From Pseudomonas anatoliensis (GTDB lineage Bacteria; Pseudomonadota; Gammaproteobacteria; Pseudomonadales; Pseudomonadaceae): DNA of 64,000 bases. This document shows, one piece after another, positions 19,989-27,275 of the stretch. The translations under genes and the position numbers were made by a program. The notes beneath the pieces were generated by a model. The model was not told where the DNA came from. It made no database searches and was given only the letters and a program-made list of their open reading frames with translations. Numbering within the stretch: position 1 is the stretch's first letter; the number at the start of each line of letters is the position of its first letter. Location of the stretch: NCBI RefSeq assembly GCF_017976235.1, contig NZ_JACVHC010000003.1, positions 186,001 through 250,000 on the forward strand, written 5' to 3'.

Positions 19989-20309
19989 CGTGACACCGAC
20001 CTGCTACCACAAGAGCAGCGTGGAAGTTTTGTCAAAGAGGATGGCCAAGTCGTGATTGATGAGCATGGTCGCAGGATTTGATCCCACCCGAAGTACGTGG
20101 GCCTGGAGTGCCATTCGCACTCCACTTAGCCACCGTTTGAATTCGAACTGACCAGCAATTGCATCTCGTTTGACCTGCTCGCCTTGTCACGATGATAGCA
20201 ACGAGCGGCCAATAGCAGATCCTGGTCATCCTGTTCCGCCCTTCCTCCAATTTGAAGCCTCAGTTTCAGCAAAGAGCCGTTTATGAGCTTTCCGTTAAAC
20301 GGTGCTTGC
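19989..20309. other. Scar region before dmeR
   Basis: No intact gene. A plus-strand open frame ends at 20081 (…KEDGQVVIDEHGRRI) and looks like the tail of some coding sequence, but its upstream part runs antisense through the ArsN2 remnant, so it is at best another fragment. The last ~100 bp should contain the dmeRF promoter. Confidence 0.4.
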
Positions 20310-20332
20310 ATAGGTATAGGGGGTATACCTAT
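20310..20332. promoter_or_regulatory. DmeR/RcnR-type operator
   Basis: A perfect palindrome: ATAGGTATA, five G, TATACCTAT. A G-tract flanked by AT-rich inverted arms is the recognised site of RcnR/CsoR-family metalloregulators. It lies 35 bp before the dmeR start codon, so DmeR is expected to repress its own operon until cobalt or nickel binds. Confidence 0.9.
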
Positions 20333-20366
20333 GATGCGTGTACGCACAGTTAAAGGGGGTTCTCTC

Positions 20367-20642
20367 ATGGGCCATATAGCTTCCAACAAAGACGATCTTC
20401 TCAAGCGCGTGAAACGCATCGCGGGGCAAATCCAAGCCGTTGAGCGTGCACTGGAGTCGGATGCCGATTGCGCGAAAACATTGCATCTCGTAGCTGCCAC
20501 ACGTGGAGCTATCAACGGATTGATGGACGAAATTATTGAGGATCACGCCAGAGAGCATGTAGCGAGCCCAACGCTTAGCGATGAAGAGCGCAACAAGGGT
20601 GTCGAAGAGCTTCTTGAAGCCATTCGCCGCTATTCCAAGTGA
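20367..20642 (+). CDS. dmeR: RcnR/CsoR-family metal-responsive repressor
   Basis: 91 residues, all-helical family. MGHIASNKDDLLKRVKRIAG opens helix 1; the metal ligands are consistent with the family (His3 close to the N-terminus, Cys in DADCAKTLHLV, and the following His). Start chosen at 20367 because of AAAGGGGG upstream and because it gives the usual family N-terminus; earlier ATGs overlap the operator. It precedes a CDF exporter by 19 bp. Known DmeR proteins sense cobalt and nickel; FrmR (formaldehyde) is an alternative made unlikely by the context. Confidence 0.9.
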   Translation: MGHIASNKDDLLKRVKRIAGQIQAVERALESDADCAKTLHLVAATRGAINGLMDEIIEDHAREHVASPTLSDEERNKGVEELLEAIRRYSK

Positions 20643-20661
20643 CGAATCTAGGTACATGCTC

Positions 20662-21576
20662 ATGAGCAGCAGCCAAAACATCGAAATTAATCACGTACAT
20701 GACCATGTGTTCCTTGGGTCAGCACACGAAGAAAATGCGAAACGTACCCTTTGGGTTGTGGCGCTAACGGTGGTGATGATGGTTGGCGAAATCGTCGCCG
20801 GCTATATCACTGGCTCGATGGCCTTACTTGCCGACGGCTTTCACATGGCAACCCATGCAGGCGCTTTGGGCATCGCTGCAGCTGCCTACGGTTACGCAAA
20901 ACGCCACGCTTCCAGCAGTCGTTATAGCTTCGGTACGGGCAAGGTTGGAGACCTGGGTGGATTTGCATCGGCGCTCATTCTCGGCATGGTGTCCTTGGTA
21001 ATCGCCGTAGAGTCGGTCATGCGCCTTTTGCAGCCGACGGAGGTTCAATTCGGAACCGCTACTCTCATTGCGATTGTGGGTTTGATCGTAAACATTGTGA
21101 GCGCGCTTCTGCTTGGCCACGGTCACAGTCATGGGCACGATCATGATCATCATGGGCATGGCGATAACAACCTGAAATCAGCTTATGTCCATGTGATAGC
21201 GGACGCTCTGACCTCCGTCCTGGCAATTGCAGCACTGCTCGCTGGCCGGTATCTCGGATGGGTGTGGCTGGATCCGGTAATGGGCATTGTGGGTGCCATC
21301 GTTATTGCGCGTTGGGCATGGAGTTTGATGGGCGTCACCTCTGCTGTACTGCTGGATCAAACTGATGAGCACGTTGCAGATGAGATCCGCGAGCTGGTTG
21401 AGAAACCGGGTGATGCAACCATTACAGACCTGCATGTCTGGCGGGTCGGGCCAGAGGCACATGCGGCTATTGTCAGCGTCCTCGGCGAATCCACTGTGAA
21501 CGCTGAAAGCATTCGTGAACGACTCAAGCCTGTCCACGAAGTCAGTCACCTGACGGTCGAGTTTCGATTGGTTTGA
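20662..21576 (+). CDS. dmeF: CDF family Co2+/Ni2+ exporter
   Basis: 304 residues. Cation diffusion facilitator: six membrane helices, the HxxxD-type site in LADGFHMATHAGAL and HVIADALTSV, and a long His-rich loop (GHGHSHGHDHDHHGHG) between helices 4 and 5, then a cytoplasmic ferredoxin-like domain (DLHVWRVGPEAHAAIVSVL). The N-terminal HVHDHVFL stretch is also typical of DmeF. It exports divalent metal from the cytoplasm by proton exchange. ATG 20662 is preferred over 20656 for its spacing from AGG. It is in one operon with dmeR. Confidence 0.92.
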   Translation: MSSSQNIEINHVHDHVFLGSAHEENAKRTLWVVALTVVMMVGEIVAGYITGSMALLADGFHMATHAGALGIAAAAYGYAKRHASSSRYSFGTGKVGDLGGFASALILGMVSLVIAVESVMRLLQPTEVQFGTATLIAIVGLIVNIVSALLLGHGHSHGHDHDHHGHGDNNLKSAYVHVIADALTSVLAIAALLAGRYLGWVWLDPVMGIVGAIVIARWAWSLMGVTSAVLLDQTDEHVADEIRELVEKPGDATITDLHVWRVGPEAHAAIVSVLGESTVNAESIRERLKPVHEVSHLTVEFRLV

Positions 21577-21615
21577 TTCACCGACTCCTTAACCTCGGCT
21601 TCATAGGAACTCCCA

Positions 21616-21987
21616 ATGTCACTAGGGAAACGTGAGCTTGCGCGTATCGAGCGTCGATTAATTACCACCCTCACTGAAGCGTGCGAAACAGCAAAAGGGG
21701 AGATCGAAGGATTTACGTGGCTCACCCATACCGCCGACCTGAATGCGCTGAGTAAAACCCTCAAGGTAGTCTGGGTATTCGAAACACTGGCTGACAAGGA
21801 GCTCGCCCAGGCTGAATCGAAAGCGCGCATTTTCGAGTTGACCTCCATCGCATTGAACGAGGCCGGCATCGATCTGAACCTTTCAGACCGCAATGTCTGC
21901 TTTGACTCTGAGGAGGAGTGCCAGCGCACGCATGGTGGCAACTGGAAAAATCGTATTGCTCACTCAGGCGCGACCAAAGGGGACTGA
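21616..21987 (+). CDS. Conserved Pseudomonas hypothetical protein upstream of DUF1289
   Basis: 123 residues. The pattern LARIERRLITTLTEACETAK, GFTWLTHTAD and VVWVFET recurs in a small Pseudomonas family often mislabelled as a Fis-type regulator; I see no helix-turn-helix that would justify that name. It ends 2 bp before the DUF1289 gene, and in other pseudomonads the two are usually paired. Function unknown. A Cys pair-free, acidic protein; likely cytoplasmic. Confidence 0.75.
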   Translation: MSLGKRELARIERRLITTLTEACETAKGEIEGFTWLTHTADLNALSKTLKVVWVFETLADKELAQAESKARIFELTSIALNEAGIDLNLSDRNVCFDSEEECQRTHGGNWKNRIAHSGATKGD

Positions 21988-21989
21988 CA

Positions 21990-22172
21990 ATGGCTAAAGA
22001 AATCGAAAATCCCTGTATCTCGATTTGCCAGCTGAGTGGTGATCTCTGTGTGAGTTGCGGGCGCAGCAAGGAAGACATTAGAAAGTGGAAACGCATGAAG
22101 CGGCCTGAAAAAATGGCCGCTGTGCAAAGGGCGAATGTGCGATTGAAAGCACTGAAGAAAGCCCACGGATAG
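21990..22172 (+). CDS. DUF1289 family protein
   Basis: 60 residues from the ATG at 21990. The family pattern is complete: NPCISICQLSGDLCVSCGRS (four cysteines spaced CxxxCxxxxxxCxxCG) followed by a basic helix (KWKRMKRPEKMAAVQRA). The cysteines probably bind zinc or a cluster. It is tightly coupled to the preceding gene. DUF1289 proteins have no settled function. Confidence 0.9.
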   Translation: MAKEIENPCISICQLSGDLCVSCGRSKEDIRKWKRMKRPEKMAAVQRANVRLKALKKAHG

Positions 22173-22266
22173 TCACTTGCACTCGTTCCCGCCCGAGCTG
22201 TGGTTAATCAGCTGCAAGGCCACCTCACTGCCGAAGTCTGATAGTCACAACGCACAGCGAGTGAAC

Positions 22267-22818
22267 CTACTGCGATGCAACCCCAAGCTTGGGGAAGAGA
22301 ATGGGTTCCAACGGAGGGGTTGCCTGACACAGCACAAGCCTCCAGTAACCGACGTCGTGCCATTTTCCAAGCTTGAAGCCCACTTCTGGATACGTCCCAA
22401 TATGTACGAATCCTAGCGACTCGTGCAGACCGACACTTCCTTCATTGGGCTGCGCAATTCCGGCGTAAGCTGCGCGAAACCTCTGCTTTTCAAGAATCGG
22501 AAGCAAGGTTTCATAGAGTTCACGGCCAACGCCCTGACGGCGAGCCGATTCGGTTATGTACACCGTCACATCAACAGCCCATCGGTAGGCCGGACGAGCA
22601 CGATGCTGGCTTGCGTAGGCATAGCCCTTGATCTCACCGCCGTCTTGGGCCACCAGGTAGGGATAGGTCAAAAACGTTGTCGCTATTCGCTGAGCGATTT
22701 CCTCAGCGCTTGGCGGAATCTCTTCGAACGAGATGGCCGTTGTCGAAACGATGGGGGCGTAAATGCGCTGGATGGCTATAGCATCTGCTACCGTCGCCGT
22801 ACGGATTTTCAAAGCCAT
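22267..22818 (-). CDS. GNAT N-acetyltransferase, phosphinothricin acetyltransferase type
   Basis: 183 residues with the PAT layout: IRTATVADAIAIQRIYAPIV at the N-terminus, then SFEEIPPS, the acetyl-CoA loop in ESARRQGVGRELYETL and the terminal FVHIGTYPEVGFKLGKWHD. This family acetylates phosphinothricin, methionine sulfoximine or, in island-borne ArsN1 forms, arsinothricin. The presence of an ArsN2 fragment 2.3 kb away makes an arsenical role conceivable but unproven. The last ~15 residues extend past the usual family end. Confidence 0.87.
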   Translation of the reverse strand: MALKIRTATVADAIAIQRIYAPIVSTTAISFEEIPPSAEEIAQRIATTFLTYPYLVAQDGGEIKGYAYASQHRARPAYRWAVDVTVYITESARRQGVGRELYETLLPILEKQRFRAAYAGIAQPNEGSVGLHESLGFVHIGTYPEVGFKLGKWHDVGYWRLVLCQATPPLEPILFPKLGVASQ

Positions 22819-22935
22819 GCAAGTCGTCCCTGATTCGAAAGCTGAACATTACCCTTTTTAGATCAGCCTTGGACATGGTCGAAATATGAAGATGTTATGA
22901 GCGCTACCATTCGCCTGAGTAGTTCCACTAGGCCT

Positions 22936-23271
22936 TTACATCGATCTGACTGATACTACTTCAACATATTTGTACTTCTTCCTTGCAGCCCTCACGGCCT
23001 CCTGCTCCGCAAGCAACGAGCTCAACGTATCAGCCTCGTGAATCAACTCGGTCATTTTCCCCTCAAACTCGTTCCCAACTCGGAGCGTGACCCGCAGCCT
23101 GGGCGTAAACGCTTTCGCCACTTTTTTCTTGGCTAGTGGAGCCTCTGCGGGCTTCGTGAAAACGATCTCTGGCAAAGGTTCCTGCACTAGCAGAGTAGAA
23201 ACTTGCTCCTCTGGCTTAGGCGTACCAAAAAGGGCACGACGCATTTCTTCTTCGGTTAATTCAGAGTTCAT
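22936..23271 (-). CDS. Hypothetical protein
   Basis: 111 residues from MNSELTEEEMRRALFG. Proline/lysine-rich linker (PAEAPLAKKKVAKAFTP) followed by a predicted strand-helix unit (RLRVTLRVGNEFEG, then LSSLLAEQEAVRAARKKYKY). The early ELTEEEMRRALFGTP stretch and the C-terminal YKYVEVVSV recall small accessory proteins of integrative elements; I cannot assign a family. Confidence 0.6.
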   Translation of the reverse strand: MNSELTEEEMRRALFGTPKPEEQVSTLLVQEPLPEIVFTKPAEAPLAKKKVAKAFTPRLRVTLRVGNEFEGKMTELIHEADTLSSLLAEQEAVRAARKKYKYVEVVSVRSM

Positions 23272-23357
23272 AGAGCATCTCAAAGGGGTGGCACTTCACT
23301 GGTAAAATTCTACTAGGATTGCTGCTGACCGGCGTCCATCGGGAAACTGCTTGGACG

Positions 23358-23723
23358 TTAAATCCCCAGTTCGATTTCAATACATGAGCCTCGCAGGGCA
23401 CGCGAAAGCTGCGCCTTTGGTAGCAATGTGATGAGCCCATCAACCAAGCTGCTGGCGTGACGAGCATATAAGGTGACTGTGCCTGCAGCCCCAATTCGAC
23501 CCGGTACGAAGGCACCGACTCGTTCCTGGGCAATTTTCAGTATATTCAAGACTTCTTGGCTAACCTTGTCGTGGGATAGATGCTCAACGACTGGTCTGGA
23601 CGGGCACCCTGCGCGGCTCCACATTTCTATGACCGCTTGGAGGAGTCCGTCTGAGCCGAGATGCTCGAGGGCCATCCCCCATAACTCACCCTCCTGCGCC
23701 ATATCCAGGCGAGCCCTAGTCAT
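23358..23723 (-). CDS. Hypothetical protein
   Basis: 121 residues without signal peptide or membrane segment. Segments such as GELWGMALEHLGSDGLLQAV and VLNILKIAQERVGAFVP look helical. It is divergent from the exonuclease-like gene, 14 bp apart, and its 3' end lies 86 bp from the next gene on its strand. No family recognised. Confidence 0.55.
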   Translation of the reverse strand: MTRARLDMAQEGELWGMALEHLGSDGLLQAVIEMWSRAGCPSRPVVEHLSHDKVSQEVLNILKIAQERVGAFVPGRIGAAGTVTLYARHASSLVDGLITLLPKAQLSRALRGSCIEIELGI

Positions 23724-23737
23724 AACGGAGTTCCAAC

Positions 23738-24199
23738 ATGAGGCTCTTTCTTGATTGCGAGTTTACCCGGCTCTCAGCGACAGCGAAGCTGATATCACTC
23801 GCACTGGTAGCTGAGGATGGACGCGAATTCTACGTGGAATTGGTCGACACATGGCGAGAGGAAGATTGCAGCGACTTCGTCGTAGAGATCGTTATTCCGC
23901 AGCTATGGGGCGGTGGCAATGCACAACCTACTATCGGGGCAAGAACTGCACTGCTCGATTTCCTAGCCTCGTTCGACGAAGTTCTGGAGATTGTCACAGA
24001 CGCTCCACAGTACGACTGGGAGCTTTTCTGCGAACTCGCATATGACGATGGTAAATGGCCAAGGAACGTCCGGAATTACCCCACTGACGCCACCACTCTG
24101 GATGCCACAAGTGACGGGGTTCCGCTTCCGCATCACGCTCTTCTTGACGCCCGTATCATCGCTAGCATGTTCACCGAAAGCGATCTGAAGAGAGGGTGA
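23738..24199 (+). CDS. DEDD-type 3'-5' exoribonuclease-like protein
   Basis: 153 residues. It opens MRLFLDCEFTRL (Exo I: D and E separated by one residue), has TDAPQYDWELFCEL in the middle (Exo II, Asp-Trp context) and LPHHALLDARIIASMF at the end (Exo III, HxxxD). These are the metal ligands of DEDDh exonucleases with an RNase H fold; short stand-alone versions are annotated as exoribonucleases. Substrate unknown. Start ATG follows GGAGTTCCAAC. Confidence 0.78.
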   Translation: MRLFLDCEFTRLSATAKLISLALVAEDGREFYVELVDTWREEDCSDFVVEIVIPQLWGGGNAQPTIGARTALLDFLASFDEVLEIVTDAPQYDWELFCELAYDDGKWPRNVRNYPTDATTLDATSDGVPLPHHALLDARIIASMFTESDLKRG

Positions 24200-24289
24200 T
24201 GAAGTCCTAAGAGGCCAAGGTGAGCTAAAGCTGTCTTCCACATCAAACCTTCTTGGGACATCTTCAGCCTGGTGCTGGTCATTCAAAAC

Positions 24290-24769
24290 TCACGCCTGTT
24301 CGGACTTGCTGGTCAAATACCTACGAATAGTAGTTTTAGACAGACCCAAAGCTTCCGATATCTCGGTCACTGAGACTCCCTCACTGTTGAGGCGATTTGC
24401 CTCTGCCGCTTTCTGCGCTGCCCCGGATCGCGCTGGTCGACCAGGAGGAAGCTTCCCTGCCCTTACCAACGACTCCATTTCAATATCTACGCTGTCCTTC
24501 TTAATCCTATTTAGTTGCTTATTCAGACGCTTCAGCCCGTCCCTAAGCGGCTCGTTGGACTGTAGAGACGTCGCCATGAGAATCAATGAGGCCGGTTCAA
24601 CCTCTAGCAGCGCTGCAAGACGAATGAGCACATCAATCGTGACGTTCACCTCCCCACGCTCGATCCGGCCCCAATAGGAACGGTCAATAGTGATCAGGTT
24701 TTCTTGCGTAAGACCTTTTTTTCTACGCAGTGCTCGTACCACTACAGCTAGGGCTTCTGCGGCCTCCAT
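24290..24769 (-). CDS. HTH transcriptional regulator with two DNA-binding-like domains
   Basis: 159 residues from the ATG at 24769, preceded by GGGGAAATGTC. An N-terminal XRE-type helix-turn-helix (VVRALRRKKGLTQENL, then GRIERGEVNVTIDVLIRLA) is joined to a C-terminal second HTH of resolvase/Hin type (GVSVTEISEALGLSKTTIRR), linked by a basic GRPARSGAAQKAAEANR stretch. Fusions like this are frequent in island regulators. It may control the adjacent run of small genes to its right, from which it is divergent. Confidence 0.8.
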   Translation of the reverse strand: MEAAEALAVVVRALRRKKGLTQENLITIDRSYWGRIERGEVNVTIDVLIRLAALLEVEPASLILMATSLQSNEPLRDGLKRLNKQLNRIKKDSVDIEMESLVRAGKLPPGRPARSGAAQKAAEANRLNSEGVSVTEISEALGLSKTTIRRYLTSKSEQA

Positions 24770-24996
24770 GACATTTCCCCAAGCAAATCGAGGATAAGGC
24801 CATATTGCAGAGCACCATAACACGGGCTATGATCCGCATTACGGTGCTAGCAGTGTTTTTGAGGCCTGCTTTTCGATGCATATACATCCGTAAGCGGAGC
24901 TGCGCAGCTTGCTTGCGGGAGCCATCTGCTCGAGTGCGAGCGACAACAAGCGGGACTGAATTGTCAATTTCCCGGTTATTAATGAAAGGAAACCCT

Positions 24997-25389
24997 ATGG
25001 CTAGCGTCGAAGAACCCGACCTCATGAATGGGCCACGGACACCACTTGAGGGCCTGTCGAGCAGCTCCGAAGCTCGAGCCTTAGCAGTCGAGCGCTTTCC
25101 TAAAAAGTCTTACTGCCTAGTTCGAGACTGGACAATATTTCGAATTGAAGTCACCCCCGACGAACTCGCCAAACTGCATGCATTGGGCCAGCTCCCGATG
25201 ATCATTTTTGCCCACAACGTGGCCGAGGATAGCCAAGGTCGATTTGATAGGGGGGATTGGGTTCGTTCAAGCATGTGCACCGGTTTCCATGACGGTGTTG
25301 TGTTCGAAACCAGAAACACAGCTTACGTCTTGATTGGCCCTGGTCATGAACAACCTGCCAGCCTGAAGGAAGTATTTTCCTTCTTCTAA
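24997..25389 (+). CDS. DUF6957-like hypothetical protein
   Basis: 130 residues from MASVEEPDLMNGPRTPLEG; AAAGGA stands 8 nt upstream. The core FPKKSYCLVRDWTIFRIEVT, MIIFAHNVAEDSQGRF, GDWVRSS and the closing TRNTAYVLIGPGHE belong to a family I associate with DUF6957 in Pseudomonas accessory regions. Function unknown. First of four consecutive small plus-strand genes. Confidence 0.7.
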   Translation: MASVEEPDLMNGPRTPLEGLSSSSEARALAVERFPKKSYCLVRDWTIFRIEVTPDELAKLHALGQLPMIIFAHNVAEDSQGRFDRGDWVRSSMCTGFHDGVVFETRNTAYVLIGPGHEQPASLKEVFSFF

Positions 25390-25431
25390 CATGCGCTTCG
25401 TAACGGAGCCCTTTGAGGCTCAGGAAATACA

Positions 25432-25878
25432 ATGTTTAGAACACACGACGCCGACATGCGTGGCATGCCGGGCATGTTTGGTGAAGGCCAGTACCAATGG
25501 CATCAGGTATCCAAGGTGCTTCGCACTCACTGGTATCACGTCACCGTCCAAGCTCAGTACGAGGGCCGAACCACCGAGGTCGCTTTGATGATCGACAGCG
25601 AGCCTCGATTGCAGCAAGTGCTGATTGCACAAGACGCCGATACGATTATCACCGACGTTCAGGTGGTCACTCCGGCGCACATGAATGGGACGGCAGGTTG
25701 GCGCATGGAAACGCTGACCAAGGTGACACTTGGCGAAGACGAAAACGAGTGCGTTGTGTGCCTGCTGGAGGTCGAGACAGGCTCCGAATATCACAGCTCA
25801 CACCAGCCTGGCTTCAGTTGCGATGCACTGAGCAACCTTCGTCCGATCTATCACGCAAACATGATTCGATCAGCCTGA
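25432..25878 (+). CDS. Hypothetical protein
   Basis: 148 residues; predicted mainly beta in the N-terminal two-thirds (WYHVTVQAQYEGRTTEVALM, DTIITDVQVVTP). No motif recognised. It lies 42 bp after the DUF6957-like gene with an AGGAAATACA ribosome site and is probably in the same transcript. Confidence 0.6.
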   Translation: MFRTHDADMRGMPGMFGEGQYQWHQVSKVLRTHWYHVTVQAQYEGRTTEVALMIDSEPRLQQVLIAQDADTIITDVQVVTPAHMNGTAGWRMETLTKVTLGEDENECVVCLLEVETGSEYHSSHQPGFSCDALSNLRPIYHANMIRSA

Positions 25879-25968
25879 AATTTACCAGGATTCTTGCACG
25901 CTACCAGTGCGGATGGTTCCGTGTGGAATTCCTGGTTAGGCCGTATATACCGCCAACGGAGTGCAACA

Positions 25969-26352
25969 ATGCTGAACATGATTGGCTTGGATTTTTATGG
26001 TAAGCGCCACACAGAATTCGACCTAATACGAATCAAAAAAGCCCAGGCGCAAGGCTTCGATAGACCGATCACAGCGTATCTTTGCAGCGCCTCCATCAAA
26101 GCCCGAACGGGCATAGGCGTAGTGTTTGGTCACAACCGTAAAGACCAGTATGGGCGGTTCGGCGACAGCCATTTGATCCGCACTTCTGATGTGATCAAGG
26201 TCGAGCGTGAAGGCAGGTTTTGGGTGATGACGACGGAGAATAGTCGTTACGTCTTGGCGACGTTCCAGAGGGGTAATGGACGTGCAAGCCTGCGTGAGTT
26301 TCTGCGGCTTTCACGGGGGATGCACCACTTCACCCCGCGAGGGTTACAGTAA
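25969..26352 (+). CDS. Hypothetical protein
   Basis: 127 residues from MLNMIGLDFYGKRHTEFDL. Beta-rich central part (GIGVVFGHNRKDQYGRFGDS, GRFWVMTTENSRYVLATF), basic overall. No family recognised; 90 bp downstream of the preceding gene on the same strand. Confidence 0.55.
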   Translation: MLNMIGLDFYGKRHTEFDLIRIKKAQAQGFDRPITAYLCSASIKARTGIGVVFGHNRKDQYGRFGDSHLIRTSDVIKVEREGRFWVMTTENSRYVLATFQRGNGRASLREFLRLSRGMHHFTPRGLQ

Positions 26353-26407
26353 TGGTCGTGGTCTTCTTCCACTGGCGAACCCTCCTGAATGGCTTCGAGG
26401 TGGTGTC

Positions 26408-26686
26408 ATGATCGTCAAGGCAGGCGAAGTCATCTGCATTGCCTCGGGCATTTTTGAGAATTACGACCGCGCTGGGCCCTTTGTTGCAACGCAGGACTTC
26501 GACCTCGATTCATTAATAGCAGAGGCAGTGAAGCCGCTCACAGAGAAATGGGAAGTGTCGAGTTTGTTTGGCGATATACCCAGGGTGCTTTTCGAAAACG
26601 GGCTTATCACCAAGCTTCCTTGTCGCAAAATTTACCTAGGAGCGATGGGCGAAGTCGACATTCGGGAAGAGCAGGATGACCTTTGA
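26408..26686 (+). CDS. Hypothetical protein
   Basis: 92 residues from MIVKAGEVICIASGIFENYD. Contains ATQDFDLDSLIAEAV and ends EVDIREEQDDL. No motif recognised. It is the last gene of the small-gene run and faces the copper cluster convergently. Confidence 0.5.
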   Translation: MIVKAGEVICIASGIFENYDRAGPFVATQDFDLDSLIAEAVKPLTEKWEVSSLFGDIPRVLFENGLITKLPCRKIYLGAMGEVDIREEQDDL

Positions 26687-26708
26687 TGACGACGCTTCAA
26701 GCATTTTA

Positions 26709-26861
26709 CTAAAGCGTCATGATGGTAGCGATAGAGCTGAGATGGTTTGCCTTGCAGTAGCCGCAGTTAGGATCGCGGTAAACGTCGATGACTTCAGCGG
26801 CTTGTGCCGCTCCCGTCATGGGTAGTGTCGTGAACGCGGCAATTCGCAGACTGGCATTCAT
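26709..26861 (-). pseudogene. DUF411 protein, truncated after the CxxC-type motif
   Basis: 50 codons: a signal peptide (MNASLRIAAFTTLPMTGAAQA) and then VIDVYRDPNCGYCKA, which lines up with TIDVHRDANCGCCKE of the intact DUF411 gene at 35844. Homology stops right after the metal/cysteine motif and the frame closes 13 codons later. The rest of the domain is not found downstream. It sits 27 bp after copZ on the same strand, so it is probably still transcribed from the CueR-type promoter. Confidence 0.8.
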
Positions 26862-26888
26862 GCGAGTTCTCCAGTTTATTACTAATTC

Positions 26889-27161
26889 TTACCGGCAGCA
26901 GCAACCGCCGCCGTTCCCGCCACAGCCCGAGTTTTTCTTACTCGCTACGCTTTCCACTGTCGCCAGCTGTGCTGGATAGCCCGCGTTCTCCAGGGCTGTA
27001 AGCAGCGCATGGCTGTGCGAATCGCCGCTGACCTTCACCCGTCCGGCTTGTAAATCCACCGATACGTCACTCACGCCTTCAACTGGGCGCAGCGCTTCGG
27101 TGACATGTCTGACACATGAACCACAGCTCATGCCTTGGACTTGCAGTTCAACAGTTTTCAT
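26889..27161 (-). CDS. copZ: CopZ-like copper chaperone with Cys-rich tail
   Basis: 90 residues from the ATG at 27161 (GAGGAGTCACCA upstream). A standard HMA domain, with the metal-binding GMSCGSC near residue 12-18 and the closing ENAGYPA, is followed by an unusual tail CGGNGGGCCCR rich in cysteine. It should carry Cu(I) in the cytoplasm to a P-type ATPase or to the regulator. A CueR-type operator lies 77 bp upstream. The tail gives four extra thiols beyond the domain and is not found in minimal CopZ proteins. Confidence 0.9.
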   Translation of the reverse strand: MKTVELQVQGMSCGSCVRHVTEALRPVEGVSDVSVDLQAGRVKVSGDSHSHALLTALENAGYPAQLATVESVASKKNSGCGGNGGGCCCR

Positions 27162-27237
27162 TGGTGACTCCTCACAACAAAGTTGATCATGGAAAGACTG
27201 ACGCATGAGGCTTTTTTGCGGCGTTGGCTTATCCTCA

Positions 27238-27258
27238 ACCTTGCCGCCATGGCAAGGT
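27238..27258 (-). promoter_or_regulatory. CueR/MerR-type operator-promoter of copZ
   Basis: Perfect inverted repeat ACCTTGCC-N5-GGCAAGGT, the classical CueR site. On the minus strand a TTGACC -35 element overlaps its start and the spacer is long, as in MerR-family promoters. It lies between the ATPase gene and copZ, so it drives copZ. No cueR gene is in the window. Confidence 0.88.
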
Positions 27259-27275
27259 CAAGCGGTCGTTGTCAC

